Source of the DNA: Candidatus Poribacteria bacterium
GTDB lineage: Bacteria > Poribacteria > WGA-4E > WGA-3G
Length of the DNA stretch: 64,000 bases
NCBI GenBank assembly: GCA_022821495.1
Contig: JAJEDN010000023.1
Coordinates: 114,767 to 178,766, forward strand
Reading direction: 5' to 3'
Below, in pieces: positions 59,860 through 64,000 of this stretch. The position numbers were made by a program, and so were the translations under genes. How positions within the stretch are numbered: the first letter of the stretch is position 1; each line of letters starts with the position of its first letter. Under the pieces are notes generated by a model. That model was not told where the DNA came from. It searched no databases and worked only from the letters and a program-made list of their open reading frames with translations.

Positions 59860-61140
59860 TCACTTTGTCCCTGTTTTGCTTTTTAAGTTTTTTAGGTGTT
59901 TCTGTACTTCGGGGTAGCGTTGCGCTTCTGGAAAATAGGTTAGGTAGAGTTCATAAAGTTGCAATGCACGGGCATAGTTTTTCTGTGTTTCTGCCTCACG
60001 TGCGCGTTGTTCTAATGCATCCGCCTTTGCATTCAACATTTCACTGAGCAGTTGTGTCGCACGTCCCGCGAAAATGCTATTGCTATACGTATCCCGGAAA
60101 GTCTTTAATGCCTTCGTTACTTCAGCGTACGGTTTCTCATCGAACGCCTCTTTTAGCTGCTCAAGTTTTGTTTCGGCTTGCGTAGCAAGACGTGTTGCTG
60201 ATTTTTTTGCTGTGCGGCACAACTCTGTGTTGGGTAAAATCTCCGCAATTTGGGTGTAAAGTGTGAACGCCTCCCCGAGTTTGTCAACCTTCTCAGCGGT
60301 TTGTGCCTTTTCAAATCCAGATGCGACCTGTTTCATGGGGCCATAGGTCATGAGCCACTCTCGCATTTTGGTTTTTGTTGACCATTGTGGAGAAAGACTG
60401 TGTGTCTCATTTTCCCAACCCTCGAAAGTCACATCCGCGCCCCACTCTGTATAAAACCCAACTGCGCGTTTCGCGCGTGGGTAGTGTGGATCATCTAATT
60501 CACCTGCGCCGTAGAAAATAGGGTGCCCGCGAATCAGTTCCGCTGGCGGTGGCTCCACATCCACATTGCGTCTACCTGCACCCAGAATCAGAAAACCCGC
60601 TAACTGTTCCAGCAGCTGTTCACCTAAAACGGTCGTCGAATAGCCACCTTGGCTATAACCTCCCATGAAAATATAATCTGTCGCAATATTCAGACGCGCT
60701 GACACAAGTGCCATCACTTCATGAAAGAGTGCCTTTTCAGGTGCTGTTTTGTCAGGGCTGAGTCCCTTGTAATAACCGTCAGTTGCATAATTCATACCGA
60801 CAACAATAAACCCTTCTCCTTTTGTGATATGTCTGAACATCCGCGTTGTAGCTGTTCCACGGTACCCGTGATAATAAAAAAGGACAGGAAATGGACGTTT
60901 GTCGGTGTAATCAATCGGAACGTAAAGCAGAAAAGTTTTCCCTGTCTTTGGGGCTGTGATACGTACTTCCTTTCCGGGCAACAATTGAGCATCAGACATC
61001 GGTACGTCAGCAACAAGAACACTGCAAAACAGAAGCAGAAGGAGTGTGCTGAAGCTTATGATCTTTCCGATCAGGCGCGACTTATTGGTACAGAAAATGC
61101 GTTTGACCTGGCAAAGTGCGTCGAAAGGACGTGTTTTCAT
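59860..61140 (-). CDS. Alpha/beta-hydrolase esterase with helical C-terminal region
   Basis: 426 residues. A signal-like or anchor segment at about 24-45 precedes an alpha/beta hydrolase: PFPVLFYYHGYRG (oxyanion region), nucleophile Ser in FMGGYSQGGYS, Asp in GAGELDDPHYP, His in ENETHSLSP. The pattern is like polyhydroxybutyrate depolymerase/feruloyl esterase types. The last 140 residues are helical and TPR-like (AFTLYTQIAEILPNTELC, RALQLYELYLTYFPEAQRYP). Its start overlaps the preceding gene's stop by 4 bp. Secreted or periplasmic; substrate unknown. Confidence 0.84.
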   Translation of the reverse strand: MKTRPFDALCQVKRIFCTNKSRLIGKIISFSTLLLLLFCSVLVADVPMSDAQLLPGKEVRITAPKTGKTFLLYVPIDYTDKRPFPVLFYYHGYRGTATTRMFRHITKGEGFIVVGMNYATDGYYKGLSPDKTAPEKALFHEVMALVSARLNIATDYIFMGGYSQGGYSTTVLGEQLLEQLAGFLILGAGRRNVDVEPPPAELIRGHPIFYGAGELDDPHYPRAKRAVGFYTEWGADVTFEGWENETHSLSPQWSTKTKMREWLMTYGPMKQVASGFEKAQTAEKVDKLGEAFTLYTQIAEILPNTELCRTAKKSATRLATQAETKLEQLKEAFDEKPYAEVTKALKTFRDTYSNSIFAGRATQLLSEMLNAKADALEQRAREAETQKNYARALQLYELYLTYFPEAQRYPEVQKHLKNLKSKTGTK

Positions 61141-61838
61141 GCGTCTGTAGTGACCTCTTGAAGGGATTCTAATTGGAGGATCAGTTGACCGAGTTGCAGC
61201 CGTAGCAGTAGTGTATAGATTTGCATCAGCAGGGTAACCTGCGCTTCCGTCGGTAGATCGCTGGCATAAATCACGGCGAGTAATTTATCTGCGCGTTCGC
61301 GAACCTGCTCGGCTTTCTCTAAATCGTCTTCTTCTGTTTCCGGTGTACTTTCCTTGATAAACTGCCATAAGCGATCCTGAATTTCGAGCATATAATTCTT
61401 TGCCATTGCGGTGCGCGCTTTTTTAGCAGAATCTACCCAGATGGTATTCGCTTTCCAATTCAGCATAAAGGCGATACTGTTGATAATCACATCGCGAAGC
61501 GTATCCTCGCCGGAAATCAATTCTTCTAAGTTCGTTATGCCCTCAGCTTCTGCTGAGAAGGTGCGCACGCGTGTAAAGTCTTTCAAGTTTGTCAGCACCA
61601 ACTCATTATCCGCGATGAGCCGCCAAAAATCTGCACTTGTTGAAAGTAAAACCTCTAAGCGATCGCAAACGATGTCGGGAATTTGTGCGCGAACGCAGTA
61701 GTAGTGGAGACTGTGGAGTTGGCTCCGAAAGAGTTGCAAGCTCTCAGTCGTTTGGATCTCCGAGGAACGTGCAATCTGTGGAAGGAGTTCTTCTCGAATC
61801 TGATTCAAAAGTGTAGGGATAGTGCGTTCAATGTTCAT
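61137..61838 (-). CDS. Helical protein of unknown function
   Basis: 233 residues, almost entirely helical by pattern (TIPTLLNQIREELLPQIARS, ADKLLAVIYASDLPTEAQ, LLMQIYTLLLRLQLGQL). No catalytic motif, signal peptide or membrane span was seen. Its last 4 bp overlap the start of the esterase-like gene, so both are coupled. Cytoplasmic location is inferred. Confidence 0.7.
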   Translation of the reverse strand: MNIERTIPTLLNQIREELLPQIARSSEIQTTESLQLFRSQLHSLHYYCVRAQIPDIVCDRLEVLLSTSADFWRLIADNELVLTNLKDFTRVRTFSAEAEGITNLEELISGEDTLRDVIINSIAFMLNWKANTIWVDSAKKARTAMAKNYMLEIQDRLWQFIKESTPETEEDDLEKAEQVRERADKLLAVIYASDLPTEAQVTLLMQIYTLLLRLQLGQLILQLESLQEVTTDA

Positions 61839-61918
61839 GTAAACCTTATCAGTGTGAGGTGTTTATTGGCATAATTTTCTTTCCTAATAGCATAGCAGGT
61901 TTCGTGTAAAAAGTCAAT

Positions 61919-61948
61919 TTGACAATTACTGAAAGACTGTGTTAGAAT
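61919..61948 (+). promoter_or_regulatory. Sigma-70 promoter for the redoxin-fold gene
   Basis: TTGACA (61919-61924), an 18-bp spacer and TAGAAT (61943-61948), 38 bp before ATG 61987, in the divergent gap with 61838. Confidence 0.72.
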
Positions 61949-61986
61949 GTGAATAGGAAATATAAGGAGCGGAGGTAAGGACTGTC

Positions 61987-62535
61987 ATGAAATTGTCCAT
62001 TGTTGTTACCATCGGTATTGTCTTCTTTGGAATGCTCGTGAGTTTCGCTGATGAAGAGATTGAACCCACACCGCCAAAAGTAGGCGACATAGCACCCGAT
62101 TGGACGCTCCAAGACCCAGAAGAGAAAGAACATAACTTGAAGAAACTGCGCGGTAAAGTTGTCTTCCTGATTCTGGGCAACCGTAAAATTCGGAAGGAAG
62201 ATGACAAATGGGCAGAAGCGTTTCAGAAAGATTACCGAGAGAATACACAAGTTGCCGCTTACATCATCGCTGATATGCGGAGTGTTCCGGGGTTCATACC
62301 GAAAGGGTTTATCAGAGGACAATTGAAGAAAAATCCGCCGCCTGTGAAATTTTTAATGGACTGGAAAGGCGAGGTGCATAAGCAGTATCAGACGGAAAAA
62401 GAGAAACCGACGCTCTACCTAATCTCACAGAAAGGTAAGATTGTTTTCCACCGAAAAGCGAATTTCAAACCGGACGTTTATGCCGAATTTAAAGAAGAAA
62501 TTGACAAACTTTTAGAAAAATCTAATGTAAAGTAA
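61987..62535 (+). CDS. Secreted thioredoxin-fold (redoxin-like) protein lacking cysteine
   Basis: 182 residues. A signal peptide (about 1-21, ending SFA) leads into PKVGDIAPDWTLQDPEEKEHNLKKLRGKVVFLILG, the AhpC/TSA-Redoxin opening, and later KPTLYLISQKGKIVFHRKA with the cis-Pro region. The usual active-site Cys is absent: the fold position reads GNRKIRK, and the protein has no Cys at all. It is therefore likely a structural or binding variant, not a reductase. GGAGGTAAGG upstream of the ATG is a good ribosome site. Confidence 0.78.
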   Translation: MKLSIVVTIGIVFFGMLVSFADEEIEPTPPKVGDIAPDWTLQDPEEKEHNLKKLRGKVVFLILGNRKIRKEDDKWAEAFQKDYRENTQVAAYIIADMRSVPGFIPKGFIRGQLKKNPPPVKFLMDWKGEVHKQYQTEKEKPTLYLISQKGKIVFHRKANFKPDVYAEFKEEIDKLLEKSNVK

Positions 62536-62585
62536 TCTTCGCGAATTGCCTCGCTGTGTTGTTCTATCTCTTTTGGGAGAAAAAT

Positions 62586-63659
62586 ATGTTTACGAAACCC
62601 AAAGTAGAAAGTTACCTGTCCAATCCAATCTTTCCGCTTGTTGTAGGTCTGCTACTTATCGGCATTGGGTTCAGCTTATTTCACCTGCGGACCGAGAATA
62701 ACTTATTTTTTCTTATTTTAACAGTGATTCTATCAGTTTGTGGGACGTGTGCCCTGCTATATGGCATCCTCAAGTTAGCAGGAAAAGAGACTGGTGAACA
62801 ATTAATTGGAAAAACCTTTGAAGACTATTTATCCAGTCCAATCTTTCCGCTTGTTACTGGGTTGCTCCTTGGTGGGTTTGGGTTGTTTGCGATGTCCTTA
62901 GCAGCGGGTGATGTTTTATTTCATATTCTCGCATTGGTTCTAACAATCTTCGGATTGTCTGTTGCAGCATACGGATTCGCTGGAATCATGGAAGGAAAAC
63001 CGGTTAGGAGACTCACCAAAGGTGAACTGCAAGAAATACGTACACTCTCCCAGGATCTGAAGATACGTTACCCCTCCTACACGCTGAAGGTGCATAAATT
63101 GAAAGAGAAGCACGAAATGCTTCACGAGAAGTTCCCTGAGGTTCGGGCGTATGCTGAAGAATTCAACCACCAACGCAAGACGTTCCAGGCCGGGTTAGCT
63201 GAATTGGAAACACAACTTCATGATAACCTGAAGAAGCACGCGCCTGTTATAGATAACGAAAGTGTAGACGGTGTCGCAAAGAAAATCATCTGGTCGGATA
63301 AGCAGCTTGAATTGACACAGTTAGGGACTGCCTTAAAAACGTTAGCCGAGGCAGAAAGTCCGATCGTGCCAGAGGATTACAGGAGTGTGTTGCGTCGAAT
63401 TCATAAAGATTTTAAAAGGCTCGATGATGGTATACCGCTTTATCATGAATTACTAACAACTTGTACCAGAGAGACCGATACGTTTGACGTTATCCAAACC
63501 TTGAAAGAGAAAGTTGAAGAAATTGACGCACTGATAGCGGAACATGAAGCCGAATTGCAAAGACTGGAGACGAGTACCCTAACGCAATACGAGATGTCGA
63601 AAGTGGCACTGTCAATATTTCAAGAACGTTTTGACGAATTCAAAAAGGGTTGCGAATAA
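62586..63659 (+). CDS. Membrane protein with duplicated two-span unit and coiled-coil tail
   Basis: 357 residues from ATG 62586 (GGGAGA upstream; frame continues to 62556). Two copies of a two-span unit begin YLSNPIFPLVVGLLLIGIG and YLSSPIFPLVTGLLLGGFG, at about residues 9-60 and 78-130. From about 150 to the end the protein is charged and helical (LQDNL-type heptads: LKEKHEMLHEKFPE, ELETQLHDNLKKH, LKEKVEEIDALIAEHEAELQ). No family was recognised. It follows the redoxin-like gene after 50 bp and may share its transcript. Confidence 0.7.
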   Translation: MFTKPKVESYLSNPIFPLVVGLLLIGIGFSLFHLRTENNLFFLILTVILSVCGTCALLYGILKLAGKETGEQLIGKTFEDYLSSPIFPLVTGLLLGGFGLFAMSLAAGDVLFHILALVLTIFGLSVAAYGFAGIMEGKPVRRLTKGELQEIRTLSQDLKIRYPSYTLKVHKLKEKHEMLHEKFPEVRAYAEEFNHQRKTFQAGLAELETQLHDNLKKHAPVIDNESVDGVAKKIIWSDKQLELTQLGTALKTLAEAESPIVPEDYRSVLRRIHKDFKRLDDGIPLYHELLTTCTRETDTFDVIQTLKEKVEEIDALIAEHEAELQRLETSTLTQYEMSKVALSIFQERFDEFKKGCE

Positions 63660-63677
63660 CCGTGAAGGGAACAGATG

Positions 63678-63790
63678 TCAAGGCACCCAAACCTGAAGGT
63701 TAGGGCTTGTGCTTCGTAGCAGTTAGCGTTTCCCAAGAAACGTCTTACATCTGCTCCACAGAGGGACCCAAGCAGCCCTCTCAACAAAAG
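63678..63790 (-). ncRNA. Structured RNA-like region, possible omega-RNA/right end of an IS605-type element
   Basis: On the minus strand, 63790 to 63678 reads as a series of hairpins: AGAGGG/CCCTCT; then CGTTTC-TTGG-GAAACG with GCAG/CTGC outside it; then CCCTAACC-TTCA-GGTTTGGG with AAGCAC/GTGCCTT outside it. A last hairpin of this type near AAGCCC...GGTTTGGG is typical of IS200/IS605 right ends, from which TnpB guide RNAs are cut. The coding part would lie beyond base 64000. The gap 63791-64000 has a short minus-strand frame with CDLCK, but no clear TnpB domain is visible. Confidence 0.4.
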
Positions 63791-64000
63791 TTGACTATCT
63801 ATTTTTGAGAATGCTTTTACGAACCCACGTTTTTACATGTGGCGTTCATTACATTCAAGTGTGTCTCCCTCAAGCGTCTGTTTCTTGTCCGTATCGTGCT
63901 GTAGCTTTACACAAGTCGCACACGGGGATAGCGAACAGCAGCCTAACTTGCAACCTTACACTACAGGGATATTATAACACTTTTTGACACTTTTTGTGAA

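Noticed and set aside
1..64000. tRNA or rRNA genes
   Set aside because: No T-arm/acceptor pattern or rRNA core was recognised on either strand.

Overview
The window looks like a chromosomal segment of a Gram-negative, sponge-symbiont-like bacterium, most plausibly Candidatus Poribacteria or a close relative. This is inferred from content: five formylglycine-type sulfatases, five phytanoyl-CoA-dioxygenase-like (PhyH) proteins, several Gfo/Idh/MocA and zinc alcohol dehydrogenases, a ThuA protein, a PorV-like outer-membrane protein beside a YPNPF-tailed surface protein, and many small interspersed repeats. No taxonomic marker search could be run, and no rRNA, tRNA or CRISPR array was recognised.

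Layout. 1-1045: the 3' end of rplJ, then rplL and a terminator, with no rpoB behind it. 1104-3517: two membrane proteins and a zinc-type dehydrogenase. 3623-8735: a heme block (hemE, a metallo-beta-lactamase/TPR protein, hemH, a HemY-type oxidase), then a five-heme cytochrome c and a PhyH gene. 10943-11752: duplicated repeats, two promoters and a long leader. 11753-21275: a 2505-residue secreted multi-domain protein, a PorV-like barrel and a LysM/coiled-coil protein, closed by a clear terminator. 21353-30754: lipid-head-group enzymes, a TauE-type exporter, a MetE-like protein, lipoproteins, PhyH, a MazG-like protein and a TPR/transglutaminase lipoprotein. 30948-56135: the accessory catabolic zone, with sulfatases, PhyH proteins, lactonase, dehydrogenases and ThuA, plus two toxin-antitoxin pairs, an RDD-PspA fusion, an NCS2 purine permease, and a frameshifted Fic gene flanked by 59-bp direct repeats. 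56132-63659: an overlapping endonuclease V/hypothetical/sulfatase chain, a NadD-like protein, MazG, an esterase, and small envelope proteins. The last 330 bases hold a structured-RNA-like region on the minus strand that resembles the right end of an IS605-type element.

How the genes may work together. The sulfatases, the sugar-type oxidoreductases, a lactonase, ThuA and the PhyH enzymes fit dismantling of sulfated, methylated or otherwise decorated glycans or small molecules; this is inference. The 11.7-21.3 kb operon looks like a surface-display module: a cargo with a type-9-like C-terminal domain, a PorV-family barrel and a peptidoglycan-binding coiled coil. Repeats of the AAAGTCCCCCTGATAAGGGGG family punctuate the gene borders and in one place overlap a start codon.

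The most noteworthy items are the putative T9SS-like operon with its long leader, the RDD-PspA fusion, the repeat-flanked Fic cassette, the ferrochelatase with an N-terminal cysteine cluster, and the omega-RNA-like region at the right edge.
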